Notes under the pieces: model-generated | Seen by the model: only the letters and a program-made list of their open reading frames with translations | Told to the model about the DNA's origin: nothing | Databases searched by the model: none | Shown: one piece after another, positions 7,302-15,193 of the stretch | Position numbering within the stretch: position 1 is the first letter of the stretch | Layout: each line of letters starts with the position of its first letter | Assembly: GCA_943327025.2 (NCBI GenBank) | Contig: CALPVO020000004.1 | Span: forward strand, 1 to 19,037 | Direction: 5' to 3' | Origin: Janthinobacterium lividum | GTDB taxonomy: Bacteria; Pseudomonadota; Gammaproteobacteria; Steroidobacterales; Steroidobacteraceae | Length of the DNA: 19,037 bases | Position numbers and translations under genes: made by a program

Positions 7302-7331
7302 TTGCGCCTGACACCCGAATTTGCGTACATT
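7302..7331 (+). promoter_or_regulatory. Candidate promoter giving a leaderless HNH mRNA
   Basis: TTGCGC (7302-7307), an 18-bp spacer and TACATT (7326-7331) place the expected transcription start on the A of ATG 7338. The gene has no spaced Shine-Dalgarno, only a G run touching the ATG, which agrees with leaderless translation. Hexamer matches are moderate. Confidence 0.4.
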
Positions 7332-7337
7332 CGGGGG

Positions 7338-7997
7338 ATGGTTCATGCCCCTACTGGCCTGTTTCATGCCGAACTGGAATTTCCGGACGCCGGGGATGCC
7401 GTGGCGGCCTGCGGTCTGGGGCAACAGGTGCTGCGCACGGACCGCTCCGGCATGCCGCTCGAATGGATCGATTACCGCGAGGCGGTGCGCCTGCAGTTCA
7501 TGGGGCAGGTGGCGTACGCCTTTGGCACTGCGCTCTTTCGGCTGCGGGGTGGCACCAATGCACGCTCCGGCCAACGGACTTCCGTGGTGGTGCACAGCAT
7601 CGTCGCCACGGTGGGGCATACCCGCAACCCTGGTGCCCGGCGACACGACTACACGCCACCGCTGAACAATGAAACCTTGTTCAAGCGTGACGCCTATTTG
7701 TGCCTCTACTGCGGTGTGCGGTTCCAGTCGCAGCAGCTTTCGCGGGACCACGTGCGGCCGTTCTATCTGGGCGGGCAGGACCGCTGGACCAATGTGGTGA
7801 CGGCTTGCCGGCGTTGCAACAACCACAAGGCCAACCGCACGCCGGAGCAAGCCGGGTTGCAGTTGTTGGCGGTGCCATTCACGCCCACCTATGCCGAATA
7901 CATCTACCTGAAGGGCCGGCGCGTGCTGGCCGACCAAATGGAGTATCTGCGCGCGCACTTTCCGCGCAGCAGTCCGCTGCACCAGCGCGAGGTCTAG
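7338..7997 (+). CDS. HNH endonuclease family protein
   Basis: 219-residue predicted nuclease. The C-terminal half holds the HNH/zinc signature: LCLYCG (Cys122, Cys125), SRDHVRP with the catalytic-type His138, GGQDRWTNVVTACRRCNNHK (Cys157, Cys160, Asn161) and the family tail RTPEQAGLQLL. The N-terminal half has a short beta-rich region ending in the PLEWIDYREAVRLQFMGQVAYAF pattern usual in this stand-alone bacterial HNH family. The biological target is unknown. It heads a same-strand run in which a 5'-3' exonuclease gene follows after 15 bp, so the two nucleases are probably co-transcribed. Possible upstream in-frame starts lack family similarity. Confidence 0.88.
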   Translation: MVHAPTGLFHAELEFPDAGDAVAACGLGQQVLRTDRSGMPLEWIDYREAVRLQFMGQVAYAFGTALFRLRGGTNARSGQRTSVVVHSIVATVGHTRNPGARRHDYTPPLNNETLFKRDAYLCLYCGVRFQSQQLSRDHVRPFYLGGQDRWTNVVTACRRCNNHKANRTPEQAGLQLLAVPFTPTYAEYIYLKGRRVLADQMEYLRAHFPRSSPLHQREV

Positions 7998-8012
7998 TAT
8001 CCTCCGCGGACC

Positions 8013-8915
8013 ATGCCAACTGTTCATCTCGTCGACGCCAGCTACTTCATCTTCCGCGCCTACTACTCCACGCCGCCTGGCATGACGGATGTGGACGGTC
8101 GCCCGGTCAATGCAGTCCACGGGTTCGCCCGCTTCTTGCTTGATTTTCTCGAACGTACCCAGGCGCCCCATGTGGCTATTGCGTTCGACGAAAGCCTGTC
8201 GCGTTCGTTCCGTAACCGCATCTATCCGCCTTACAAGGCGAACCGCGAACTGCCGCCGGTGGAATTGGAGCAGCAATTCGCGCGCTGCCGTTCGCTCTGC
8301 GCCCTGCTCGGGGTGGCGGATTTCGGTTCCAGCGAATATGAGGCCGACGACATCATTGGCACCTTTGTCACCTTGGCGCGGCGCCGCGGCCAAACTTCCG
8401 TGCTGCTGACGCGCGACAAAGACCTCTCCCAGCTCATCCGCGAGGGCGACGTGTTCTGGGACTGGGCTGACGAAAAACGCTACGGCTACGACGAAATTCC
8501 GGCGCGGTTCGGCGTGCGCCCGGAGCGCATGGCGGATTACCTCGCTCTGACCGGCGACAGCGTGGACAACATTCCGGGCGTGCCCGGGGTGGGCCCTAAA
8601 ACGGCGGGTGTTTTGCTCGACCGCTACGAAAGCCTGGAGCACCTCTACGAGAGCCTGCATGAAGTACCGGCGCTGCCAATGCGCGGCGCCAAGGGCGTGG
8701 CCGAAAAACTGGCCCTGCACCGTGACAAGGCCTTTCTGGCGCGAGAACTGACGCGTATTGCCTGCGATGTACCGGTAAACCCTTCGCCTGCTGCTTTATT
8801 GCGCCGGACGCCCGACTTGCCGGGCTTCGAAGCGTTCTGTGATCAAGCGAAATTTGGCACGATGCTGCGGCGTCAGGCGGCGCGCATGGCGGCCGCCCTG
8901 GAATTCGCGAAGTAG
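8013..8915 (+). CDS. Stand-alone 5'-3' exonuclease (PolA N-terminal / flap nuclease family)
   Basis: 300-residue protein matching the 5' nuclease domain of DNA polymerase I, without a polymerase domain. Metal-binding acidic residues are in the expected motifs: LVDASYFIFRAYY (Asp8), AIAFDES (Asp59), YEADDIIGT (Glu110, Asp112, Asp113), LTRDKDLSQL (Asp135, Asp137) and the helix-hairpin-helix stretch starting at GDSVDNIPGV (181-198). YPPYKANRE is the conserved arch segment. It probably processes 5' flaps or RNA primers, a backup role like ExoIX/Xni, but it is longer than Xni (about 250 residues), so I give no symbol. The Shine-Dalgarno is weak; translation may depend on the HNH gene 15 bp upstream. 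Confidence 0.92.
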   Translation: MPTVHLVDASYFIFRAYYSTPPGMTDVDGRPVNAVHGFARFLLDFLERTQAPHVAIAFDESLSRSFRNRIYPPYKANRELPPVELEQQFARCRSLCALLGVADFGSSEYEADDIIGTFVTLARRRGQTSVLLTRDKDLSQLIREGDVFWDWADEKRYGYDEIPARFGVRPERMADYLALTGDSVDNIPGVPGVGPKTAGVLLDRYESLEHLYESLHEVPALPMRGAKGVAEKLALHRDKAFLARELTRIACDVPVNPSPAALLRRTPDLPGFEAFCDQAKFGTMLRRQAARMAAALEFAK

Positions 8916-8945
8916 ACAACCGACTGGAAGAAGGACGGAAGAACG

Positions 8946-10520
8946 ATGCACGTTCCCCTGCTGGTGGATGACTTCCTGCGCCGTGCGGCGCAGTTGTACC
9001 CCACGAAGACCGCGATCATCGATGGTCCACGCCGCTTTACTTACGGCGAGTTCCAGGCGCGGGTGAACCGCTTTGCGCATGCCCTGCGTCGGCGTGGCAT
9101 TGGTCAGGGCGACCGGGTGTGCATCCTCAGCCCGAACTCGCATTTTTTTCTGGAAAGCTTCTACGCCACAGCGCGTATTGGCGCCGTGCTGGTGCCGTTG
9201 AACTACCGCTTGGTGCCCGAGGACCATGAGTACATCATCGGCCATGCGGGCGTGAAAGCGGTGTTGGTGGATGCCGAATATACCGACATGGTAGACGCCA
9301 TCCGCGAACGTATTCCCGCTGTCGAGCGCTACATGGTGGCTTCGTACACGAGCGAGCCAGTGGCCGGCTGGGAAGACTGGAACAGCATAATCGCGGATGA
9401 GCCTGCCAGCGCTCCAGAAGCGCCGGCCCGCGATGAAAACGATATGGTGTCCATTAACTACACCTCGGGCACCACCGCGCGCCCGAAGGGCGTGATGCTG
9501 ACGCACCGCAATTGCTATATCAACGCCTACAACCTCATCGCCCATTTGCGCGTAGCGCATGAAGATGTGGAGCTGTGGACGCTGCCCATGTTCCACTGTA
9601 ATGGCTGGGGCGGCGTCTACGCGCTCACCGGTATGGGTGGTACGCACGTGGTGTTGCGGGCAGTGAATGCGCCCGACATTTATCGCTTAATGCAGGACGA
9701 GAAGGTGACGTTCGCCTGCATGGCGCCGGCGGTTCTGCGCACGCTGCTCGATTACCCGGCCCGCGGCGACTACCCGTTGAACACGTCGCTGCGCTTCACG
9801 GTGGCGGGCGCACCGCCGCCAGCGGCGTTCATCGAACGCATGGAAACGGAGATGGGCTGGCATTTCATGGAAATCTACGGCCTCACCGAAACCGCCCCAC
9901 TGCTCACTATCTCGCAGCCTGACTACGGCACGGCGAAAGACGACTGGTCGCGCCGGGCGCGCGCTGGCGTTTCCGGCATTGGTGTGGAGTTGCAATTGCT
10001 GGATGACGACGGCAACCCCGTGCCACAGGACGGCGTGAGCATTGGCGAAATCTGCGCGCGCGGCAACATGGTGTTTGCCGGTTACTGGGAACAGCCTGAA
10101 GAAACCGCGCGTTGTATTCGCAATGGCTTTTTCCACACCGGTGACCTTGCCGTGTGGGATGCGGTGGGCAATGTCCACATTGTCGATCGCAAGAAAGACG
10201 TCATTATCTCGGGCGGCGAGAACATCAGTTCGCCGGACATTGAAGACACGCTGTACCGCCACCCGGCCATCGCCGAATGCGCGGTCATTGGCGTGCCGCA
10301 CGAAAAATGGGGCGAGACGCCGAAGGCCATTGTGGTGTTGCGCCCTGGCATGACAGCCACGGAAGCGGAAGTCATCGCTTTCTGCCGCGAACGCATGGCG
10401 CACTTCAAATGCCCCACCTCGGTGGACTTTATTGAAGCTCTGCCGCGCACCGTCACGGGCAAGCTCCAGAAGTTCCGGCTGCGCGAGCAGTATTGGCAAG
10501 GCGCGCGGCGTGTCAATTGA
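8946..10520 (+). CDS. AMP-forming fatty acyl-CoA synthetase
   Basis: ANL-superfamily ligase, 524 residues, that adenylates a carboxylic acid and transfers it to CoA. Signature motifs are YTSGTTARPKGV (172-183, P-loop), MFHCNGW (215-221), YGLTET (311-316), FHTGDLAVWD (396-405), DRKKDVIISGGENISSPDIE (414-433) and catalytic Lys506 in TVTGKLQKF. The FHCNGW and GENISS forms are those of medium/long-chain acyl-CoA synthetases related to the plant AAE / Pseudomonas AlkK type. A Shine-Dalgarno-like GGA precedes ATG 8946. It lies 30 bp after the exonuclease gene and 36 bp before the MauE-like gene. The chain length cannot be told from sequence. Confidence 0.93.
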   Translation: MHVPLLVDDFLRRAAQLYPTKTAIIDGPRRFTYGEFQARVNRFAHALRRRGIGQGDRVCILSPNSHFFLESFYATARIGAVLVPLNYRLVPEDHEYIIGHAGVKAVLVDAEYTDMVDAIRERIPAVERYMVASYTSEPVAGWEDWNSIIADEPASAPEAPARDENDMVSINYTSGTTARPKGVMLTHRNCYINAYNLIAHLRVAHEDVELWTLPMFHCNGWGGVYALTGMGGTHVVLRAVNAPDIYRLMQDEKVTFACMAPAVLRTLLDYPARGDYPLNTSLRFTVAGAPPPAAFIERMETEMGWHFMEIYGLTETAPLLTISQPDYGTAKDDWSRRARAGVSGIGVELQLLDDDGNPVPQDGVSIGEICARGNMVFAGYWEQPEETARCIRNGFFHTGDLAVWDAVGNVHIVDRKKDVIISGGENISSPDIEDTLYRHPAIAECAVIGVPHEKWGETPKAIVVLRPGMTATEAEVIAFCRERMAHFKCPTSVDFIEALPRTVTGKLQKFRLREQYWQGARRVN

Positions 10521-10556
10521 AGTCGTGGCCGAACGCTTTGTGCCGGGAAATGGCGC

Positions 10557-11108
10557 ATGAATGACGGTGCCACAGTGTTGCTGTTGGCCTGGGTAGTGCG
10601 TGCAGCGCTGGCGGTGTTGTTCGTCACCGCGCTATGGCACAAGGCGCGCGCGCCGCGAGAGTTCGTTGCGGCATTGGGCAACTACCGCGTATTGCCCGCA
10701 GCGCTGGTGCCGGCGGCGGCCGGGGTGGTGATGTTCGCCGAGGCGGTGGTGTTGGCGGGTTTGCTCGCTGCGCCTATGCCCGTGGCGCCGTTTGCCGCGC
10801 TGGCGGCGCTGCTGTTACTGGGCTACGCCGTTGCCATTGCCGTGAACTTGGGCCGTGGCCGAACCACCATCGATTGTGGCTGCCATGGTTTCAGCGGGCG
10901 GCAGCAGATTGCCGGGTGGATGGTGGTACGCAACTTGGGGTTGGCCACCCTGGCGGTGGTGTTGGCACGTTTAGGGCAGGGCAGTGAACCCTTGCCGTTA
11001 CCGGCGGCGGCCGACTGGGTGACGGTAGTAGGCGCCACGGCCATGGGCTGCCTCCTTTACGCACTGCTGCATTACCTGATGGCCAATGCGAGCAAGCTGG
11101 CGCGCTGA
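10557..11108 (+). CDS. MauE/DoxX-like membrane protein with a DCGC motif
   Basis: 183-residue inner-membrane protein with about four to five hydrophobic helices (about 5-25, 48-75, 78-97, 116-137, 152-172). Residues about 107-110 are DCGC, in the context RGRTTIDCGCHG after helix three, the hallmark of MauE, which is needed for maturation of disulfide-rich methylamine dehydrogenase. No other mau gene (mauA, mauB, mauD, mauF) is in the window, so a methylamine role is not supported. A general quinone-linked or thiol-redox role is the better guess. ATG 10557 has GGAA upstream. The 3' end faces xerC with only 14 bp between stops. Confidence 0.85.
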   Translation: MNDGATVLLLAWVVRAALAVLFVTALWHKARAPREFVAALGNYRVLPAALVPAAAGVVMFAEAVVLAGLLAAPMPVAPFAALAALLLLGYAVAIAVNLGRGRTTIDCGCHGFSGRQQIAGWMVVRNLGLATLAVVLARLGQGSEPLPLPAAADWVTVVGATAMGCLLYALLHYLMANASKLAR

Positions 11109-11122
11109 GCGCCACTAGCGGG

Positions 11123-12091
11123 CTATTCGCCGCTGGCCTTTTTGCGCTGCGCACGCGGGTGCGCGCTTTCGTACACGCGTGCCAAGTGCTGGAAGTCGAC
11201 GTGGGTATAAATCTGCGTGGTCGACAGGTTCGCGTGGCCCAGTAGCTCCTGCACGGCGCGCAAGTCGCGGCTGCTTTCCAGCAGGTGCGTGGCAAAAGAG
11301 TGGCGGAACAAGTGCGGGTGCACGTTCACATCCAGCCCTTGCTGCTTGGCCCAAGCAGTCACGCGCAATTGCACGGCGCGTGGGGTGAGGCGCTTGCCAC
11401 CCCGCCCGATGAACAATGGGCGCGGCGGGGCGTCTGCGCCGCCGGGCAGATATTCGTGGCGCAGAGCCAACCAAGCCAGTACCGCGCGACGGGCTGGACC
11501 GCCAACTGGAATGATGCGTTGCTTGCGGCCCTTGCCGGTAACGCGCACCAGTTGCTCATCGAAGTCGATGTCGCCGAGATTCAGCCCCACGAGTTCGGCC
11601 AAGCGAATACCACTGGAGTAGAACAACTCCATCATGGCGAGGTCGCGCGTGGCCAAAATGGGGTCCGGTGCCGTGGAAGGCTGTGCCGCTGGCGCCAGTT
11701 GCGGCGTCAGCAGACGGGTCATGCGGTCCACATCGAGCGTGGCGGGCAGGCGCCGGCCGGCCTTGGGTGGACGGACTTCCAGCGCGGGGTTGCCCTTGGC
11801 CAGATCTTCGCGCTGCAGCCAGCGCCAGAAACTGCGTAACGCCGAAAGGCGCCGGGCCAGCGACCGTGGCGACAGGCCGCCTTGGTGGCTTTCTGCCACG
11901 AACTCGCGGATGTGCGCTTCCGTGAAGGAGTCGGGTGTGCCCAGCCCTTGCGCCAGTGCAAAGGCCACCAAGGCACCCAAGTCGCGCGAGTAGGCGTCGT
12001 TGGTGTGCGGGGAGACCCGTCGTTCATGCGACAGGTGCCGCAGGTAGCGGTGCAGCAAGTCGTAGTCGAAGGCGGTGGGGAGAACGGACAT
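11123..12091 (-). CDS. xerC: Tyrosine recombinase XerC
   Basis: Site-specific recombinase that resolves chromosome dimers at dif with XerD and FtsK. 322 residues: an N-terminal SAM-like core-binding domain (about 8-95) and a C-terminal catalytic domain with the full active site, Arg163 (SSGIRLAEL), Lys187 (VTGKGRK), His260 and Arg263 (HPHLFRHSFATHLL), His286 (LLGHANLSTTQIYTH) and nucleophile Tyr295. The position after dapF and the DUF484 gene is the classical gammaproteobacterial arrangement, which separates XerC from XerD and from phage integrases. The start is 6 bp after the DUF484 stop. Confidence 0.95.
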   Translation of the reverse strand: MSVLPTAFDYDLLHRYLRHLSHERRVSPHTNDAYSRDLGALVAFALAQGLGTPDSFTEAHIREFVAESHQGGLSPRSLARRLSALRSFWRWLQREDLAKGNPALEVRPPKAGRRLPATLDVDRMTRLLTPQLAPAAQPSTAPDPILATRDLAMMELFYSSGIRLAELVGLNLGDIDFDEQLVRVTGKGRKQRIIPVGGPARRAVLAWLALRHEYLPGGADAPPRPLFIGRGGKRLTPRAVQLRVTAWAKQQGLDVNVHPHLFRHSFATHLLESSRDLRAVQELLGHANLSTTQIYTHVDFQHLARVYESAHPRAQRKKASGE

Positions 12092-12097
12092 GATGCT

Positions 12098-12808
12098 TTA
12101 TACCGCAGACTGGCCGTTAGTGGCGCTCACCAATGCTGCCGACAACAATTCCGCGATGCGCGTCAGGAAATCCGTGCTCATGCCGGGATGGTAGCGGCCG
12201 GCGTCTGGCGAGGCCAGTGCCAGCAGGCCGGCGCGGCCCCCACCCAGTGGCACCACGGCAGCCGAGGCGATGGCGCCAGGGTGCGCCGGGAACAGCCAAT
12301 CGCGCTGGGAATCGCGGAGATTGCCGCAGCGCGGGGCGGCCTGCGCCAACACCGCGTCGAGGCCGCAGAGGGCGGCCTCAGCCACCGTGGCAAAACGCAG
12401 GCGGCTGGAGGCAAGGCCGGCGACTGGCTTCTGCAGCAGCACCAGCGTGAAATCACGTACCTGGAAATCTTCGCGCAGGCTGCGTTCCAGAGCACTGGCA
12501 ACGGCCTCGAGGTTGCGGGCGCCGATGAGCGCGCAAGCGAAGCGGTGGATATGTTCCTGCAGGAGGGTGTTGTCGCGGGCGACGGCGATGAACTCGCGCA
12601 GTTTGGCCTCTGCCTCGCGCTTCTGCTCGCGCAGGGTTTCCACTTGGCGCTCCACCAGCGACACGGCGCTGCCGCCTCGCGAATGCGGCAAGCGCAATTG
12701 CGCCAGCAGCGCTTCGTGGCGAGCGAAGAAATCGATGTCGTTGCGCAGGAAGGCCGCGACATCCGCTTCGGTCAGGTCCGCCAACGGGCTGGCGGGGGCA
12801 GTGCTCAT
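12098..12808 (-). CDS. yigA: DUF484 family protein (YigA-like)
   Basis: 236-residue cytoplasmic protein between dapF and xerC, the usual place of the DUF484 family. The N-terminus VAAFLRNDIDFFARHEALLAQL and RLPHSRGGSAVSLVERQVETLRE is the family signature, followed by a coiled-coil stretch of Gln/Glu/Arg (about 52-70). The C-terminal half (about 80-230) looks like a GAF domain and ends in FLTRIAELLSAAL. The molecular function is not established. ATG 12808 overlaps the dapF stop as ATGA; a longer in-frame start at 12982 lies inside dapF and is unlikely. Confidence 0.92.
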   Translation of the reverse strand: MSTAPASPLADLTEADVAAFLRNDIDFFARHEALLAQLRLPHSRGGSAVSLVERQVETLREQKREAEAKLREFIAVARDNTLLQEHIHRFACALIGARNLEAVASALERSLREDFQVRDFTLVLLQKPVAGLASSRLRFATVAEAALCGLDAVLAQAAPRCGNLRDSQRDWLFPAHPGAIASAAVVPLGGGRAGLLALASPDAGRYHPGMSTDFLTRIAELLSAALVSATNGQSAV

Positions 12809-13635
12809 GTTTCGATGGTCCCTTCGAAAACCGTCGTGGCCGGGCCGGTGAGCCAGATGGGGTGACCTTCGCCTTCCCAGCCAATTTGCAAGGTGCCGCC
12901 CGGCAAATCCACGCGGACGGTGGCGTCCAGCAGGCCGTGACGGCGGCCTACGGCCACCGCGCCACAGGCGCCGGTTCCACAAGCCAGTGTCTCACCTGCG
13001 CCGCGTTCATGCACGCGCAGGCGGATATGGCCCCGGTCCACCACTTCCATGAAGCCCACGTTCGTCCGGCGGGGGAAGCGTGGATGGTGTTCGATGACCG
13101 GCCCCAAACGGTCCACGGGGGCGGTCTTGATGCTGGGGACGCGCAGGACTGCATGGGGGTTGCCGATGCTCACCGCGCCTATTTCCACCGTGCTGCCACC
13201 CGCCTCCAGGGCGTAGAAAGCCGCCTCGGCGCTGGCCGTGAAGGGCAGGGCGGCGGGGGCAAAGTTCGGTACGCCCATGCGGACGGACACCTCGCCGTCC
13301 CCGGTGAGGCGGGCATGGATGAGGCCGGCCGGGCTGTCCATGGTGAGTTCGCCGGGGCCCAGCCCCTGCCGGCGGGCGACGAGGGCGGCCACGCAGCGGG
13401 CGCCGTTGCCGCACTGTTCCACCTCGTTTCCGTCGGAATTGAAGATGCGGTAGTACACTGCCGTCCCCGGTTGACGGGGGGGCGAGAGGACCAAGGCCTG
13501 GTCGAAGCCGATTCCGCGATGCCGGTCTCCCCAGGCACGCAGGAGGTCGGCCCCGGGCAGAGGGGTGCCTGGCGTTTCATCGAACACGATGAAGTCGTTG
13601 CCGAGGCCGTGCATTTTCACGAAGGGCAGTCGCAT
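12805..13635 (-). CDS. dapF: Diaminopimelate epimerase
   Basis: Converts LL- to meso-diaminopimelate for peptidoglycan and lysine synthesis, in the cytoplasm without a cofactor. 276 residues, normal length. It begins [13 protein letters not shown]. The two catalytic cysteines are Cys75 in EQCGNGARC and Cys219 in LACGTGACG, one in each half of the pseudo-symmetric fold. [11 protein letters not shown] and [11 protein letters not shown] are also conserved. Start ATG 13635 is the family start, but no Shine-Dalgarno is visible before it. Its first codon overlaps that of the divergent rimO by two bases, so its promoter must lie within rimO. First gene of dapF / DUF484 / xerC. Confidence 0.96.
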   Translation of the reverse strand: MRLPFVKMHGLGNDFIVFDETPGTPLPGADLLRAWGDRHRGIGFDQALVLSPPRQPGTAVYYRIFNSDGNEVEQCGNGARCVAALVARRQGLGPGELTMDSPAGLIHARLTGDGEVSVRMGVPNFAPAALPFTASAEAAFYALEAGGSTVEIGAVSIGNPHAVLRVPSIKTAPVDRLGPVIEHHPRFPRRTNVGFMEVVDRGHIRLRVHERGAGETLACGTGACGAVAVGRRHGLLDATVRVDLPGGTLQIGWEGEGHPIWLTGPATTVFEGTIET

Positions 13636-15010
13636 GAGCGAAGGATACCGGATAGGCGCAGCAGGGGTCATCCCGCGAGTCGGGTTTGTCAGCCTCGGCT
13701 GCCCCAAGGCCACCAGCGACAGCGAGCAGATCCTCACCCGGCTGCGCGCCGAGGGCTATGAGGTGGTGGGCACCTACGACCAAGCCGACTTGGTGGTAGT
13801 GAACACCTGCGGCTTCGTCGACGATGCCGTCCACGAGAGCCTCGATACCATTGGCGAGGCGCTGCGCGAGAATGGCAAGGTGGTGGTGACCGGCTGCCTG
13901 GGCGCCCGCCCTGAGCAGATTCTGGAGCGCCACCCGCAGGTGCTGAAGATTACCGGCCCCCACGCCTTCGACGAGGTGATGGATGCGGTGCACGAGCACT
14001 TGCCCCCGGCGCACGACCCGTTTCTGGACCTGGTGCCGCCGCAGGGCATTCGCCTCACGCCGCGCCACTACGCGTACCTGAAGATTTCCGAGGGCTGCAA
14101 TCATCGTTGCAGCTTCTGCATCATTCCTTCCATGCGTGGCGATCTCGTCAGCCGTCCGTTGCCGCATGTGTTGAACGAGGCCATTCGCCTGCGCAATGCC
14201 GGCGTGCGCGAGCTGCTGGTCATCAGCCAAGACACCAGCGCGTACGGCGTGGATGTGAAGTACCGCGCCGAGCAATGGGGCAGCCGCGAAGTGCGCACCC
14301 GTTTCATCGACCTGGCACGTGAGCTGGGCCAGTTGGCAGAAGGCCCGGGCAGCGATGGACAGCCGCTATGGGTACGCCTGCACTATGTGTACCCGTACCC
14401 GCACGTGGATGAAGTGATTCCGCTCATGGCGGCCGGCAAGGTATTGCCGTATCTGGATATTCCGTTTCAGCACGGCAGCCCGAGCGTGCTGAAGCGTATG
14501 AAGCGCCCCGCCCATGCCGAAAACACGCTGGAACGCCTGAAGGCTTGGCGCCGTGAAGTGCCGGACCTGGCGGTACGCAGTACCTTCATCGTGGGCTTCC
14601 CCGGCGAGACGGAAGAAGAGTTTCAGGTATTGCTCGACTGGCTGGACGAGGCCCAGCTCGATCGCGTCGGTGCTTTCAAGTATTCGCCTGTCGAAGGCGC
14701 GCCTGCCAACGCGCTGGCAAACCCGGTGCCAGAGGAAGTGAAGCAGGAGCGTTACGAGCGCTTCATGACTAAGGCGGCCGCGATTAGTGCGGCGCGCTTG
14801 CAGCAGAAAGTGGGTCGCAAGCTCACGGTGCTGGTGGATGCCATCGAAGGCAATACGGTCATTGCGCGCAGCTATGCGGACGCGCCGGATATCGACGGCA
14901 CGGTGCGGGTGCGCGGTTCGCGCGCCTTAGCGGCGGCCCGCGTCGGCGAATTCATGGAAGTGGAAATTACCGGCGCGGACACCTACGATTTGCGCGCAAA
15001 GCTGGCCTGA
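13634..15010 (+). CDS. rimO: Ribosomal protein S12 methylthiotransferase RimO
   Basis: Radical SAM enzyme that adds a methylthio group to the conserved Asp of ribosomal protein S12. 458 residues: an N-terminal MTTase domain with Cys23 (SLGCPKA), Cys59 (NTCGF) and Cys88 (GCLGARP) for the auxiliary cluster; the radical SAM motif GCNHRCSFC with Cys155, 159 and 162; [10 protein letters not shown] and [20 protein letters not shown], typical of RimO rather than MiaB; and a C-terminal TRAM domain (about 390-458). ATG 13634 has GAAGGG seven bases upstream, within dapF. An in-frame ATG at 13565 lies deeper inside dapF and is rejected. The stop codon falls in the first copy of a tandem duplication. Confidence 0.96.
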   Translation: MSEGYRIGAAGVIPRVGFVSLGCPKATSDSEQILTRLRAEGYEVVGTYDQADLVVVNTCGFVDDAVHESLDTIGEALRENGKVVVTGCLGARPEQILERHPQVLKITGPHAFDEVMDAVHEHLPPAHDPFLDLVPPQGIRLTPRHYAYLKISEGCNHRCSFCIIPSMRGDLVSRPLPHVLNEAIRLRNAGVRELLVISQDTSAYGVDVKYRAEQWGSREVRTRFIDLARELGQLAEGPGSDGQPLWVRLHYVYPYPHVDEVIPLMAAGKVLPYLDIPFQHGSPSVLKRMKRPAHAENTLERLKAWRREVPDLAVRSTFIVGFPGETEEEFQVLLDWLDEAQLDRVGAFKYSPVEGAPANALANPVPEEVKQERYERFMTKAAAISAARLQQKVGRKLTVLVDAIEGNTVIARSYADAPDIDGTVRVRGSRALAAARVGEFMEVEITGADTYDLRAKLA

Positions 15011-15051
15011 AGCTTCGCGAGCGCTGGCTTGAAGCTTCGCGCGCGCTGGCT
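15008..15051 (+). repeat. Tandem duplication of 22 bp at the rimO stop codon
   Basis: Two adjacent 22-base units, 15008-15029 and 15030-15051, differ at one base (A against C at unit position 13). Each starts TGAAGCTTCGCG and ends GCGCTGGCT. The first TGA is the rimO stop, so the duplication repeats the stop in frame. Probably replication slippage; no known function. Confidence 0.85.
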
Positions 15052-15062
15052 CGCGACTCCCC

Positions 15063-15114
15063 AAAAAAAACCCGCGGCGCCCCTGCGCCTTTGCGCGATG
15101 CAGGAACCCGCGGG
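15063..15114 (-). terminator. Leftward rho-independent terminator in the rimO-oxyR gap
   Basis: Outer arms CCCGCGG (15071-15077) and CCGCGGG (15108-15114), inner arms CCTGC (15082-15086) and GCAGG (15100-15104), then eight T residues leftward (15070-15063). On the + strand no T-run follows, so it does not look like the rimO terminator. It faces into the 3' end of rimO. Confidence 0.7.
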
Positions 15115-15157
15115 CCAATGCTTCCGGGCTAAAGGGGATGGGAAGTGCCCGGACAGT
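15063..15157 (-). ncRNA. Candidate OxyS-like small RNA divergent from oxyR
   Basis: Predicted leftward transcript of about 95 nt. It would start near 15157 from the promoter at 15164-15193. It forms a 5' stem-loop CCGGGC / GCCCGG (arms 15152-15147 and 15129-15124) with a 17-base C-rich loop carrying CTTCCCATCCCC, an anti-Shine-Dalgarno-like sequence. After a short linker it ends in a GC-rich hairpin and eight U residues. No leftward protein gene ends here, so the terminator needs another transcript to explain it. Placement beside an OxyR site is like E. coli oxyS (about 109 nt), although I see no sequence similarity to OxyS. The RNA is inferred; the hairpins, U-tract and site are visible. Confidence 0.42.
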
Positions 15158-15163
15158 GGTTGC

Positions 15164-15193
15164 ATCATGCGGCCGCTCCCGTTATCGTTCCAA
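15164..15193 (-). promoter_or_regulatory. Candidate leftward promoter of the small RNA
   Basis: TTGGAA (15193-15188, four of six to consensus), an 18-bp spacer and CATGAT (15169-15164, four of six). The -35 touches the end of the four-element OxyR site, the position from which OxyR usually contacts RNA polymerase. Weak hexamers suit an activator-dependent promoter. An alternative -10, GATAAC at 15186-15181, would start the RNA about 17 bases earlier. Confidence 0.4.

Noticed and set aside
7110..8720. 536-codon - strand frame across the HNH and exonuclease genes
   Set aside because: Shadow of two clearly recognisable + strand genes; no recognisable domain and no ribosome site.
11114..11131. 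Small inverted repeat AGCGG/CCGCT between the convergent mauE-like and xerC genes
   Set aside because: Only 5 bp with an 8-base loop and no T-tract; expected by chance in GC-rich DNA.
11882..12865. + strand frame opposite xerC, the DUF484 gene and dapF
   Set aside because: Gln/Ala/Gly-rich antisense translation; the three - strand genes are intact with family motifs and ATGA coupling.
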